From assembly GCA_963922335.1 (NCBI GenBank), contig CAWUIB010000001.1, positions 372,001 through 436,000 of the forward strand: a DNA stretch of 64,000 nucleotides, in the 5' to 3' direction. The DNA is from CALBPI01 sp963922335 (lineage in GTDB: Bacteria; Pseudomonadota; Gammaproteobacteria; Steroidobacterales; Woeseiaceae). A model generated the notes under the pieces. The model did no database searches and had not been told where the DNA came from. It was given only the letters and a program-made list of their open reading frames with translations. Made by a program: the position numbers and the translations under genes. This document shows, piece by piece, positions 51,316 through 61,193 of this stretch. How positions within the stretch are numbered: the stretch's first letter is position 1; every line of letters starts with the position of its first letter.

Positions 51316-54300
51316 GTGCCTAAGAGAGAAGATATCAAGAGCATCATGATCATCGGCGCAGGACCGATCATCATCGGCCAGGCCTGCGAGTTTGACTACT
51401 CGGGTGCCCAGGCGTGCAAGGCACTACGCGAGGAGGGCTTTCGAGTCATCCTGATCAACTCGAACCCGGCGACGATCATGACGGATCCGGAGATGGCGGA
51501 TGCGGTCTACATCGAACCGGTCCACTGGACTGCCGTCGCGAAGATTATCGAAAAAGAAAAGCCAGATGCACTGCTGCCGACTATGGGCGGCCAGACTGCG
51601 CTGAACTGTGCGCTCGATCTCGTGCGCGAGGGCGTGCTTGAGGCAAATGGCGTCGAGCTAATCGGTGCATCCCAGGAGGCTATTGATACCGCTGAGGATC
51701 GCGAGAAATTCAAGAAAGCGATGGATGAGATCGGCCTTGAATCTCCGCGAGCGGCAGTGGCGCACACTCTGGATCAGGCCTTTGAGATTCAGAAAGACGT
51801 GGGTTATCCGGCGATCATTCGACCTTCTTTCACAATGGGCGGCACCGGTGGCGGCATCGCGTACAACAAAGAAGAGTTCGAGGAGATCGTTAGCAATGGT
51901 CTGGACCTGTCGCCAACGACCGAGGTCTTGATCGAAGAATCCATCATCGGCTGGAAAGAGTTCGAGATGGAGGTGGTTCGCGATAGAGCAGATAACTGCA
52001 TCATCATCTGTTCGATTGAAAATGTTGATGCCATGGGTGTGCATACTGGTGACTCCATCACCGTGGCACCCGCACAGACTTTGACGGATCGCGAGTATCA
52101 GGTGATGCGAAACGCCTCGCTGGCAGTACTCCGACGTATCGGGGTGGAAACCGGTGGATCGAATGTGCAGTTCGCCGTCGATCCGCGCGACGGTCGCATG
52201 GTGGTCATCGAGATGAATCCGCGCGTTTCGCGGTCATCCGCGCTCGCTTCGAAAGCGACCGGATTCCCCATTGCCAAAGTCGCTGCAAAACTGGCCGTCG
52301 GCTACACGCTCGATGAGCTACGCAATGACATCACAGGCGGTAGGACGCCGGCCTCGTTTGAGCCGACCATCGACTACGTTGTCACCAAAATGCCGCGGTT
52401 CACTTTCGAGAAATTCCCCGGGGCAGATGCACGTTTGACAACCTCGATGAAATCGGTCGGTGAGGTGATGTCGATCGGACGAACGTTCCAGGAATCGATC
52501 CAGAAAGCGCTGCGCGGACTTGAGACAGGTCTCGATGGATTCGACCGGCAGTTGCCCAAGGGGCTAAGTGAAGAGACCTGCCGCGAGATGGTTGAGAACG
52601 AAGTACGCTCTCCAAGTGCAAGTCGATTGTTATGGGTCGCAGAGGCGTTTCGACTCGGCTTTAGTATCGATCACGTGCACCAGTTGTCGGGTATCGACCC
52701 TTGGTTTCTCGGGCAAATTCTAGATTTGGTTCGTGTCGAAAGCGGTATTCGTGCACTCGGTGACAGCGTATTCCGCGCGGCGAATCTGCGTGAGCTCAAG
52801 CGACGGGGGTTCTCCGACGCCAGGATCGGTTATCTGAGTGGTCGCGAAGCGGCAGATGTTCGGGCAGCACGAGTGAAGAGCGGTGTGCAGCCGGTCTACA
52901 AGCGAGTCGATACCTGTGCCGCCGAGTTTGCGACTGACACGGCCTACATGTACTCCACCTATGAGCAGTACTGCGAGGCGGATGTGACGGACTCGCGCAA
53001 AATCATGATCCTCGGTGGTGGGCCTAACCGTATCGGACAAGGAATCGAGTTCGATTATTGTTGCGTTCACGCGTCTTTAGCGCTGCGTGAGGCGGGCTAC
53101 GACACGATCATGGTGAACTGTAATCCCGAGACCGTCTCGACTGACTTTGATACTTCCGATCGGTTGTATTTCGAACCGCTGACGTTCGAAGACGTCATGA
53201 ATATTGTGGATCTGGAAAAACCGGTCGGTGTGATTGTGCAATTTGGTGGTCAGACGCCGCTAAAACTGGCTGACGAATTGGCGGCGGCCGGTGCTCCAAT
53301 TATCGGTACCACGGCAGACTCGATCGATCTTGCAGAAGATCGCGAGCGATTCCAGAAGATCATTGACGACCTTAAGTTGCTACAGCCGCCAAATGCGACG
53401 GCTCGTGACGAGAGTGAAGCATTGGCACAGGCGGGTGAGGTTGGCTACCCGTTAGTCGTGCGACCCTCCTACGTACTTGGTGGGCGCGCGATGGAAATCG
53501 TCTACAACGACGATGAGCTCAAAAGTTACATGCAACGTAGCGTGGACGTCACTGAAGGTGCGCCCGTCCTTTTGGACGGATTCCTCGATCAGGCGATCGA
53601 GGTCGATGTCGATATCGTTGCCGACGGCACGGACGTACTGGTCGGCGGCATCATGCAGCACATCGAGCAAGCGGGCGTGCATTCCGGCGATTCCGGATGT
53701 GTGTTACCGCCGGTCTCGCTGAGCGAGGAAGTGCAAGCTCAGCTTATTGAGCAAGTCACACAATTGGCGGACGCCCTTGATGTCGTGGGCCTGATGAACA
53801 CGCAGTTTGCCATTCAGGGTGAGGACATTTATCTGCTCGAGGTGAACCCACGCGCGTCGAGGACTGTGCCTTTCGTCTCCAAGGCGACGGGCGTGCCACT
53901 GGCCAAAATCGCAGCCCGAGTCATGGCGGGTGAGACGCTCGCCGAACTCGGGTACACAACGCAGGTCACTCCGGCATTCTTCTCAGTGAAAGAGTCGGTA
54001 TTCCCGTTCAAGAAGTTCCCGCATTCCGACCCGATCCTCGGGCCGGAGATGAAGTCAACCGGTGAAGTTATGGGTACCGGGCTGACGTTTGGAGAGGCGT
54101 ACGCCAAGGCGCAACTCGCGTCCGGTGTCATTCTCCCAAGAGGCGGTACAGCGATTATCTCGGTCCGCGATAGAGACAAGGAAGATGTTGTCGAGCTTGC
54201 CCAAATGCTGATCGAACTCGGTTTTGATATTGTTGCGACGCAGGGCACTGCAAAAGCGCTGGCTGCTGCCGGGGTGGAATGTCGCCGCGCGAACAAAGTG

Positions 54301-54543
54301 AGTGAAGGCCGACCCCACTTGGTCGATATGATCAAGAACGGTGAGGTCGAGCTCATCATCAATACGACCGAGGGCAAGAAAGCGATTCGCGACTCACAGA
54401 CGATTCGTGGCGAAGCGGTTGCCCGTGGCGTGACCTACTACACAACGCTGGCTGCAGCTCGGGCAACGTGCGATGCCATGCAGCATATCGCGGACGATGC
54501 GGTGAATTGCTTGCAGGATTTGCACGCTACTCAGGCGGCCTGA
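51316..54543 (+). CDS. carB: Carbamoyl-phosphate synthase large subunit
   Basis: 1075 aa, GTG start (AGGAG eight bases before). Two homologous ATP-grasp halves phosphorylate bicarbonate and carbamate, joined by an oligomerisation domain and ending in the allosteric MGS-like domain. Signatures GAGPIIIGQACEFDYSG, GGGPNRIGQGIEFDYCC for the two halves, QFGGQTPLKL and the second-half EVNPRASRTVPFVSKATG. E. coli is 1073 aa. Works with CarA. Confidence 0.98.
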   Translation: MPKREDIKSIMIIGAGPIIIGQACEFDYSGAQACKALREEGFRVILINSNPATIMTDPEMADAVYIEPVHWTAVAKIIEKEKPDALLPTMGGQTALNCALDLVREGVLEANGVELIGASQEAIDTAEDREKFKKAMDEIGLESPRAAVAHTLDQAFEIQKDVGYPAIIRPSFTMGGTGGGIAYNKEEFEEIVSNGLDLSPTTEVLIEESIIGWKEFEMEVVRDRADNCIIICSIENVDAMGVHTGDSITVAPAQTLTDREYQVMRNASLAVLRRIGVETGGSNVQFAVDPRDGRMVVIEMNPRVSRSSALASKATGFPIAKVAAKLAVGYTLDELRNDITGGRTPASFEPTIDYVVTKMPRFTFEKFPGADARLTTSMKSVGEVMSIGRTFQESIQKALRGLETGLDGFDRQLPKGLSEETCREMVENEVRSPSASRLLWVAEAFRLGFSIDHVHQLSGIDPWFLGQILDLVRVESGIRALGDSVFRAANLRELKRRGFSDARIGYLSGREAADVRAARVKSGVQPVYKRVDTCAAEFATDTAYMYSTYEQYCEADVTDSRKIMILGGGPNRIGQGIEFDYCCVHASLALREAGYDTIMVNCNPETVSTDFDTSDRLYFEPLTFEDVMNIVDLEKPVGVIVQFGGQTPLKLADELAAAGAPIIGTTADSIDLAEDRERFQKIIDDLKLLQPPNATARDESEALAQAGEVGYPLVVRPSYVLGGRAMEIVYNDDELKSYMQRSVDVTEGAPVLLDGFLDQAIEVDVDIVADGTDVLVGGIMQHIEQAGVHSGDSGCVLPPVSLSEEVQAQLIEQVTQLADALDVVGLMNTQFAIQGEDIYLLEVNPRASRTVPFVSKATGVPLAKIAARVMAGETLAELGYTTQVTPAFFSVKESVFPFKKFPHSDPILGPEMKSTGEVMGTGLTFGEAYAKAQLASGVILPRGGTAIISVRDRDKEDVVELAQMLIELGFDIVATQGTAKALAAAGVECRRANKVSEGRPHLVDMIKNGEVELIINTTEGKKAIRDSQTIRGEAVARGVTYYTTLAAARATCDAMQHIADDAVNCLQDLHATQAA

Positions 54544-54581
54544 GTACAGCCCTGAAGTTGTACTTCTGACAGAGTGAGATA

Positions 54582-55058
54582 ATGAATAAGGTACCTTTGA
54601 CGGCGCGTGGCGCGGAACAACTGAAGTCTGAGCTCAAGCATCTGAAGAGCGTGGAGAGACCGCGCATCATTCAGGCGATTGCTGAAGCCCGTGAGCACGG
54701 AGATCTCAAAGAGAACGCGGAGTACCATGCGGCCAAGGAACAGCAGAGCTTTGCGGAGGGCCGAATCCAGGAAATCGAGGCTAAACTCTCAAACGCCCAG
54801 ATCATCGATGTCACCCAGCTGAAAGCTACCGGCAAAGTGGTTTTTGGAGCGACGGTAGAGTTGCTCGATCTCGACAACGACCAATCGCTGACCTACCAGA
54901 TCGTCGGCGATGACGAGGCAGACATTAAGGGTGGACTCATATCGATCAGCTCGCCGATAGCTCGGGCGCTGATCGGCAAGAACGAGGGCGATGAGGTGAC
55001 GGTTGCGGCGCCTGCGGGCGCTAAGGATTATGAGATCGTCGAGGTGCGCTACGTCTGA
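54582..55058 (+). CDS. greA: Transcription elongation factor GreA
   Basis: 158 aa. Stimulates cleavage of backtracked RNA polymerase transcripts. The N-terminal coiled coil (about 10-75, with LKSVERPRIIQAIAEAREHGDLKENAEYHAAKEQQ) and the tip acidic residues are complete, followed by the FKBP-like C-terminal domain ending in YEIVEVRYV. Follows carB in the conserved order, before yhbY on the other strand. Confidence 0.97.
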   Translation: MNKVPLTARGAEQLKSELKHLKSVERPRIIQAIAEAREHGDLKENAEYHAAKEQQSFAEGRIQEIEAKLSNAQIIDVTQLKATGKVVFGATVELLDLDNDQSLTYQIVGDDEADIKGGLISISSPIARALIGKNEGDEVTVAAPAGAKDYEIVEVRYV

Positions 55059-55065
55059 GCGGCGC

Positions 55066-55368
55066 TCAACGACTACCGAGCACCACTTTGGGTCGCTCGA
55101 GGTTGCGCCGGAAGAAAAGCGCAACGTTACCGGTGCGCTGGATTCGAGTTGCACCGAAGTCGTCGCAAATCGTCGCAACGATTTGGTCGCGAGCGTCGCG
55201 ATCCCCAACTCGAATACTGATTTTGATCAGCTCATGGAACGCGAGTGCCTGTTCGATTTCGTGACGAACAGTCTCAGAAAGGCCGGACTCGGCCACGATC
55301 ACTACGGGTTTGAGTTTATGACCCAGCCCGCGAAGGGTTTTCTTTTGTCGCTCAGAGAGGCTGTACAC
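55066..55368 (-). CDS. yhbY: YhbY-type CRM-domain RNA-binding protein
   Basis: 100 aa from the GTG at 55368 (MYSLSERQKKTLRG). A TTG at 55446 gives a longer frame that overlaps rlmE and is not preferred. CRM domain with the GxxG loop (KTLRGLGHKLKPVVIVAESGL) and the helix after it. YhbY associates with pre-50S ribosomal subunits. In this lineage it sits, on the opposite strand, between greA and rlmE. Confidence 0.92.
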   Translation of the reverse strand: MYSLSERQKKTLRGLGHKLKPVVIVAESGLSETVRHEIEQALAFHELIKISIRVGDRDARDQIVATICDDFGATRIQRTGNVALFFRRNLERPKVVLGSR

Positions 55369-55445
55369 GCGCGTCGTTCCGCTGATAAAGGGCGAGCGAG
55401 TATGGACCACCGCGCGGCCACAGTCACGCGGGAGTGGACACACCA

Positions 55446-56072
55446 ATGAGCAAGCCGCGCGGATCTAATGCCGGTTGGCGTGAACGTCAGGAAAAGGATC
55501 CATGGGTCAGGAAGGCGAGAGCAGAAGGTTACCGCTCGAGGGCGGTCTACAAACTCGATGAGCTGACACGAAACCAGAAGATCTTGAGGCGCGGTATGCG
55601 GGTTGCCGACCTTGGCGCTGCCCCCGGTGGATGGTCACAGTGGGTCGCACGAGCGCTCGACGACGATGTCACCATTGTCGCGGTAGACCTTCTCGAGATG
55701 GATGCTTTAGCAGGTGTTGAGTTCATCCAGGGCGATTTCCGTGATGATGACGTGCTTGCCGCTGTGTCGGAGGCGGTTGGCTCGCAACCGCTGGACCTTG
55801 TAATGAGTGATATGGCCCCCAATATCAGTGGGGTGAAGGCCGTGGATCAGCCGAGATCGATGTACCTTGCTGAGCTGGCGCTCGAGTTCGCGACCGAAAT
55901 GCTCGGACCGCAGGGAGTTTTCATCTGTAAGGTGTTCCAGGGCGAAGGCTTTGATGAGTATGTACGGCAACTTCGCCAAAGATTCCACAAGGTTTCGGTG
56001 AAAAAGCCGAAAGCATCAAGACCTAGTAGTACTGAGGTGTATGCGCTGGCGAGAACCCGGCGCTTGGTGTAG
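55446..56072 (+). CDS. rlmE: 23S rRNA (uridine-2552 2'-O-)methyltransferase
   Basis: 208 aa from the ATG at 55446 (MSKPRGSNAGWRERQEKDPWV). AdoMet-dependent enzyme that modifies U2552 of 23S rRNA late in 50S assembly. Features: K/D/K/E active-site set in KARAEGYRSRAVYKL, VADLGAAPGGWSQ (motif I, about 56-68), MSDMAPNISG and FICKVFQGEG. Begins near the yhbY start on the opposite strand. ftsH follows, the order rlmE-ftsH being widely conserved. Confidence 0.97.
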   Translation: MSKPRGSNAGWRERQEKDPWVRKARAEGYRSRAVYKLDELTRNQKILRRGMRVADLGAAPGGWSQWVARALDDDVTIVAVDLLEMDALAGVEFIQGDFRDDDVLAAVSEAVGSQPLDLVMSDMAPNISGVKAVDQPRSMYLAELALEFATEMLGPQGVFICKVFQGEGFDEYVRQLRQRFHKVSVKKPKASRPSSTEVYALARTRRLV

Positions 56073-56117
56073 TGTCAAATTGAGATCTGTGAAGGAATCC
56101 GGGTCGCGTCTATCAAC

Positions 56118-56138
56118 GGGCAGCGTCTGCCCAATTTT
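56118..56138 (+). terminator. Hairpin with short U-run between rlmE and ftsH
   Basis: GGGCAG-CGT-CTGCCC (56118-56132) followed by AATTTT. Stem of six with a three-base loop. It may attenuate reading from rlmE into ftsH, but the U-run is short. Confidence 0.4.
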
Positions 56139-56201
56139 CCAAGCAGAAAGTCCCCGATCGTCGGCGAAATTGTCGACATCGTGTCCTAAAGAGGCAAATT
56201 C

Positions 56202-58145
56202 GTGAATGATTCAGCCAAGAATATCCTGATTTTTGTGGCGATCGTGCTGGTCTTGATGACCGTCGTGCAGAGCTTTAATGGCGCAGGCATGCGGAATAGT
56301 CAGCAGGAGAGCTACTCGGATTTCCTGAACCGGGTCGAAGATAATTCGGTGGAATCGGTAAGTTTTGACGGGCAGACAGTCCGTTACGTGACCAAGAACG
56401 GGTCGCCGTTCTACGCCTTCAATCCTGAGAGCGGCGATGTATCGGTGCTGATTGGCGAGCTTCGTGAGCGAGGCATTCAATTCGACATGCCGGAGCCGGA
56501 ACGACAAGGTCTGCTACTGCAGCTTCTCGTGTCGTCGTTCCCCGTGCTTCTGCTCATCGCCGTCTGGATTTATTTCATGCGCCAGATGCAGGGCGGCGGT
56601 GCAGGTGGTCGCGGTGCTATGTCGTTCGGCAAGAGCAAGGCGCGCCTGCTCGGCGAGGATCAGGTAGGCGTTACGTTCAGCGACGTAGCGGGCGTTGAGG
56701 AAGCGAAGGAAGAGGTCGTCGAAATCGTCGACTTCCTGAAAGACCCAAGCAAATTCCAGCGGCTTGGCGGCAAGATTCCTAAAGGGGTCTTGATGGTCGG
56801 ATCACCCGGTACTGGTAAGACGCTGCTGGCGCGAGCTATTGCCGGCGAAGCGAAGGTGCCGTTCTTTACGATCTCCGGCTCGGACTTCGTGGAGATGTTT
56901 GTCGGTGTCGGTGCCTCGCGGGTGCGCGATATGTTCGAGCAGGCCAAGAAGCACGCCCCGTGCATTATTTTCATCGATGAAATCGACGCGGTAGGTCGCC
57001 ATCGTGGCGCCGGTCTTGGTGGCGGGCATGACGAGCGTGAGCAAACATTGAACCAGCTGCTGGTTGAGATGGACGGCTTCGAAGGCAACGAAGGCATCAT
57101 CGTTATCGCAGCTACCAACAGACCAGATGTCCTGGACCCTGCGCTGCTGCGTCCCGGCCGATTCGATCGGCAAGTTGTAGTGCCGCTGCCCGACGTTCGA
57201 GGTCGCGAGCAGATTTTGCGAGTCCACATGCGCAAGGTGCCGCTCGGGGACGATGTACGTCCGGGCATCATCGCTCGCGGTACGCCTGGATTCTCGGGCG
57301 CGGATCTCGCAAATCTAGTCAACGAGGCCGCCTTGTTCGCGGCTCGTGCGAATCGGCGCACGGTTGGCATGGAAGAGTTCGAGAAAGCGAAAGACAAGAT
57401 CATGATGGGCGCAGAACGTCGTTCCATGGTCATGAACGAAGACGAGAAAAAGCTCACCGCGTACCACGAGGCCGGGCACGCTATCGTCGGGTTGAACGTG
57501 CCAGACCATGATCCCGTTTATAAAGTCACGATCATTCCGCGTGGGCGAGCGCTTGGTGTCACCATGTTCCTCCCAGAGGAAGATCGATACAGCTATTCGA
57601 AGCAGCGCTTGAACAGCCAGATTGCCAGCCTTTTCGGCGGACGAATCGCGGAAGAGCTTATCTTCGGTGCGGACAGTGTCACGACTGGGGCAAGCAACGA
57701 TATCGAGCGAGCGACGGATATCGCACGCAGCATGGTCACGAAATGGGGTCTCTCCGACCGCCTGGGGCCATTGAGCTACAGCGAGGAAGAGGGCGAGGTG
57801 TTCCTCGGCCGCACGATGACTCAAACCAAACAGGTTTCAGGGCAGACTGCGAAAGCGATCGACGAGGAGATTCGTTCGATCATTGACCTGAACTACGGTC
57901 GGGCAGAGCAGATCCTCGAGGATCATAAAGACAAGCTCCACATCATGGCCGAAGCGCTGATCAAGTACGAGACGATCGACGAGAAACAAATCGCCGACAT
58001 CATGGAGGGTCGTGATCCACGACCGCCGGCAGATTGGACGGATAACGACAATCCGCCAAACGCGGTGACGGGCGATGGGTCCTCGAAACGTAAGACTGAC
58101 GGTCCCAGTGGATCGATCGGTGGGCCAGCGGGACAAAGCAGCTAG
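56202..58145 (+). CDS. ftsH: ATP-dependent zinc metalloprotease FtsH
   Basis: 647 aa, GTG start (GAGGC eight bases before). Membrane-bound AAA protease controlling quality of membrane proteins and, in related bacteria, sigma-32 and LpxC levels. Two membrane segments (about 7-25 and 105-128). Walker A VGSPGTGKTLLA (199-210), Walker B IIFIDEIDAVG, second region of homology DPALLRPGRFDRQ, zinc-binding HEAGH near 421 and downstream Asp. Located between rlmE and folP. Confidence 0.98.
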   Translation: MNDSAKNILIFVAIVLVLMTVVQSFNGAGMRNSQQESYSDFLNRVEDNSVESVSFDGQTVRYVTKNGSPFYAFNPESGDVSVLIGELRERGIQFDMPEPERQGLLLQLLVSSFPVLLLIAVWIYFMRQMQGGGAGGRGAMSFGKSKARLLGEDQVGVTFSDVAGVEEAKEEVVEIVDFLKDPSKFQRLGGKIPKGVLMVGSPGTGKTLLARAIAGEAKVPFFTISGSDFVEMFVGVGASRVRDMFEQAKKHAPCIIFIDEIDAVGRHRGAGLGGGHDEREQTLNQLLVEMDGFEGNEGIIVIAATNRPDVLDPALLRPGRFDRQVVVPLPDVRGREQILRVHMRKVPLGDDVRPGIIARGTPGFSGADLANLVNEAALFAARANRRTVGMEEFEKAKDKIMMGAERRSMVMNEDEKKLTAYHEAGHAIVGLNVPDHDPVYKVTIIPRGRALGVTMFLPEEDRYSYSKQRLNSQIASLFGGRIAEELIFGADSVTTGASNDIERATDIARSMVTKWGLSDRLGPLSYSEEEGEVFLGRTMTQTKQVSGQTAKAIDEEIRSIIDLNYGRAEQILEDHKDKLHIMAEALIKYETIDEKQIADIMEGRDPRPPADWTDNDNPPNAVTGDGSSKRKTDGPSGSIGGPAGQSS

Positions 58146-58156
58146 GTTCAATCGAC

Positions 58157-59005
58157 ATGTCTGAACGGCGATCTGCCGTCGGGGCGCTGCTGGCTAAGCA
58201 GCGCCCTTTGATTATGGGCATCCTGAACGTGACGCCCGATTCGTTTTCGGATGGCGGAAAATACCCGGAGGTTGGGGCTGCCGTAGCGTCTGCGTTGACG
58301 ATGGTTGAGGCGGGTGCTGACATCATCGATGTCGGTGGAGAATCGACACGCCCCGGCGCGGCAAACGTCGCTACCAATGAGGAGCTCGACAGGACCATTC
58401 CGGTCATCGAGGCGCTAGCGAGCGCTACCTCGGCGGTGATCTCCATCGACACAAGCAAGCCAGAAGTCATGGCTGCCGCGGTCGATGCCGGTGCCACGTT
58501 AATCAATGATGTCCGCGCCCTGCAGGTGCCCGGTGCGCTGGAAGCGGCTTCGGCAGCGCGCGTTCACGTTTGCCTCATGCATATGCAAGGCGCGCCGAGG
58601 ACCATGCAGGAAAATCCGAGCTACACCGACGTGGTGGTGGAGGTAGGCGATTTTCTGCAAGCACGTATCGATGCCTGCGTTGGTTCGGGTATCGATCGAT
58701 CCCGGATATTGATCGATCCTGGTTTCGGTTTCGGCAAACGTCTTGAAGACAACATCGCTCTGTTGCGCGGGCTCTCGTCCTTAAGCGGTATGGGTTACCC
58801 GGTGTTGGCGGGGGTATCGCGTAAGTCGATGGTCGGTGCGATTACGGGACGTGCGGTCGAACATCGATTGGTCGGCAGTGTTATCCTCGCGGCCGCCTGC
58901 GTCGAGCGCGGCGCGAAAATTGTCCGCGTGCACGATGTCGGTGAAACGCTGGATGGGCTGAAGGCCCTCGCGGCGATCCACGGCGAGACCTGGTGGGGGC
59001 ATTAA
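58157..59005 (+). CDS. folP: Dihydropteroate synthase
   Basis: 282 aa. Condenses p-aminobenzoate with the pterin pyrophosphate in folate synthesis and is the target of sulfonamides. Motifs GILNVTPDSFSDGG (about 21-34), GGESTRPGA, ISIDTSKPEV and FGKRLEDN. Starts 11 bases after ftsH stop. Followed closely by glmM (4 bases). Confidence 0.97.
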   Translation: MSERRSAVGALLAKQRPLIMGILNVTPDSFSDGGKYPEVGAAVASALTMVEAGADIIDVGGESTRPGAANVATNEELDRTIPVIEALASATSAVISIDTSKPEVMAAAVDAGATLINDVRALQVPGALEAASAARVHVCLMHMQGAPRTMQENPSYTDVVVEVGDFLQARIDACVGSGIDRSRILIDPGFGFGKRLEDNIALLRGLSSLSGMGYPVLAGVSRKSMVGAITGRAVEHRLVGSVILAAACVERGAKIVRVHDVGETLDGLKALAAIHGETWWGH

Positions 59006-59009
59006 GCAC

Positions 59010-60344
59010 ATGGTAAAGCGCAAGTTTTTTGGTACGGACGGTGTTCGCGGCCGAGTCGGCGAGTCGCCGATGACCGCCGATTTTACGTTGCGATTGGCGG
59101 GGGCCGCTGCGAGAGTACTCGTGCCGGAAGGCGGTACCGTCGTTATCGGCAAAGACACCCGTGTCTCCGGCTATATGTTCGAGGCAGCGCTTGAAGCCGG
59201 GTTTACTGCCGCGGGGGTGGATGTCCTCATGCTGGGGCCGCTTCCGACGCCCGGAGTGGCTTATATCGCGCGGACATTCGCCGCAGATCTTGGGGTCATG
59301 ATTTCTGCCTCTCATAACCCGTATTTCGATAACGGCATCAAGTTCTTCGACGGCGCCGGAGAGAAACTCTCAGACGAGGTCGAGATGCGGATCGAGGGGC
59401 TACTGCAGGCACCTTCAATAACGCGAGATTCGGCGGAACTGGGTTTCGCGCGCCGGATCGATTCGGCGCGGGAGCGCTACGGCGAATTTTGCGCTGGGAC
59501 CGTAGGCAACCTCGATCTTTCCGGGATGAAAATCGTACTGGATTGCTCGAATGGTGCGGCCTTTAAGGTTGGGCCGCGCGTCTTGGCGGCCATGGGCGCT
59601 GAAGTCATTCCAATCGGATGTTCGCCGAACGGCAAGAACATCAACGACGGCTGTGGTTCGACCCAGCCGCAGCTGTTACAACAAATGGTCGTTGCCGTTG
59701 GCGCAGATCTTGGTATCGCGCTCGACGGTGACGGCGACCGCGTGCTGATGGTGGATCATCAAGGCAAGATCGTAGATGGCGATCAACTGATCTACATCGT
59801 GGCCACGGGGCGCCAGCGCAAGGGCGAGTTGGTCGGTCCCGTGGTGGGTACGGTGATGAGCAACCTTGGGCTCGAGCGCAAGCTTGGCGAGCGCGGTATC
59901 GATTTTGTTCGTGCGCAGGTTGGTGATCGCTACGTCATGTCTGCACTGCGCGAGCAAGGCGGAATTATCGGCGGGGAGTCGTCGGGACACATAATATGTC
60001 TTGATAAGGCCACAACGGGCGATGGCATCGTCAGCTCGTTGCAGTTGTTGCAGATTGTGGCTGAGAGCGGAAAAACGTTGGCTGAGCTCGCAGCTGATAT
60101 GCCGATTTATCCGCAAGTACTGGTCAATGTACGTGTCGCGCAACGGATGAACCCTGAGGAGGATTCTAAGATTCAGGGGGCGAAAACCGAGGTTGAACGT
60201 CGCCTTGGGGAGCGTGGCCGCGTGGTATTGCGGGCGTCTGGAACGGAGCCCGTGATTCGCGTGATGGTCGAGGGCGTGGACAAGCAGGAAGTTCGCGCTG
60301 CGGCTGCTGAGCTTGCTGACGTGGTCAAACAAGCTGCTGCCTGA
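59010..60344 (+). CDS. glmM: Phosphoglucosamine mutase
   Basis: 444 aa (E. coli 445). Converts glucosamine-6-phosphate to glucosamine-1-phosphate for cell-wall and LPS precursors. Active-site Ser101 in ISASHNPYFDNG, metal-binding DGDGDRVLM at about 238-246, and the C-terminal phosphate-binding RASGTEPVIRVMVEG. Follows folP, the arrangement common to this region. Confidence 0.98.
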   Translation: MVKRKFFGTDGVRGRVGESPMTADFTLRLAGAAARVLVPEGGTVVIGKDTRVSGYMFEAALEAGFTAAGVDVLMLGPLPTPGVAYIARTFAADLGVMISASHNPYFDNGIKFFDGAGEKLSDEVEMRIEGLLQAPSITRDSAELGFARRIDSARERYGEFCAGTVGNLDLSGMKIVLDCSNGAAFKVGPRVLAAMGAEVIPIGCSPNGKNINDGCGSTQPQLLQQMVVAVGADLGIALDGDGDRVLMVDHQGKIVDGDQLIYIVATGRQRKGELVGPVVGTVMSNLGLERKLGERGIDFVRAQVGDRYVMSALREQGGIIGGESSGHIICLDKATTGDGIVSSLQLLQIVAESGKTLAELAADMPIYPQVLVNVRVAQRMNPEEDSKIQGAKTEVERRLGERGRVVLRASGTEPVIRVMVEGVDKQEVRAAAAELADVVKQAAA

Positions 60345-60428
60345 TTAATTCAATTGCAGAAGGCGCAATAGGGCGCTATCCTCGCCGGCTTTTATGTCGG
60401 CGGTCAGTAAACAGGAGCCGGGAGAATC

Positions 60429-61172
60429 ATGCGGCGAACGTTGATCGCGGGTAACTGGAAGATGAACGGGTCGAGTGCCGTTGCGCGGTCGCTCGCGAGC
60501 GCGATTGCCGAAGGGGCGGACGCGGGCGTCGACTGGTTGGTGTGTCCGCCGGATGTGCATCTGTCGCAAGTTGCCTCGGTACTCGCTGACTCGGTGGTTG
60601 CGGTCGGCGGCCAGACGGTATCGGAGTACGATCTGGGTGCCTACACCGGAGAGACGGCTGCGCCGATGCTGGTGGATTTGGGTTGCCGGTTTGTAATCGT
60701 GGGTCACTCGGAGCGGCGTACGCTGTTTGGTGAAACCGATTCGGATGTAGCGGCGAAGGCTGCGCGTGCAGTGATGCATGGGCTGGCGCCCGTGGTTTGT
60801 GTAGGTGAAACGCTTGAGGAGCGCGAAGCGGGTGCTACGGACAGCGTCGTATTGCGGCAGCTAGAAGCAGTAGCGGGTGCCATAGGCGTCTCTGGGATGG
60901 CGCAAATGGTCATTGCCTACGAGCCGGTTTGGGCAATCGGTACGGGTCTTACGGCCACACCTGAGCAGGCTCAGGAAGTGCATGCGGTGCTGCGAGGGTA
61001 TGTTCAGCAGCAGGATGCAGCACTCGCTGAGTCGATGAGAATTTTGTACGGCGGCAGTATGAAACCTGCCAACGCTGCATCCCTCCTGGCTATGCCAGAT
61101 GTGGATGGTGGACTGATCGGAGGCGCTGCTTTGAGCGCTGAGGATTTCCTGGCGATTGGCGCTGCAGCCTGA
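60429..61172 (+). CDS. tpiA: Triose-phosphate isomerase
   Basis: 247 aa. Interconverts dihydroxyacetone phosphate and glyceraldehyde-3-phosphate. Catalytic Lys in NWKMNG (about 8-13), His in GHSERR, Glu in AYEPVWAIGTG, then the flexible loop 6 and GGSMKPANA phosphate-binding motif. GGAG lies before the ATG. Upstream of secG. Confidence 0.97.
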   Translation: MRRTLIAGNWKMNGSSAVARSLASAIAEGADAGVDWLVCPPDVHLSQVASVLADSVVAVGGQTVSEYDLGAYTGETAAPMLVDLGCRFVIVGHSERRTLFGETDSDVAAKAARAVMHGLAPVVCVGETLEEREAGATDSVVLRQLEAVAGAIGVSGMAQMVIAYEPVWAIGTGLTATPEQAQEVHAVLRGYVQQQDAALAESMRILYGGSMKPANAASLLAMPDVDGGLIGGAALSAEDFLAIGAAA

Positions 61173-61193
61173 CGTTTTTGGAATTACGAGTAT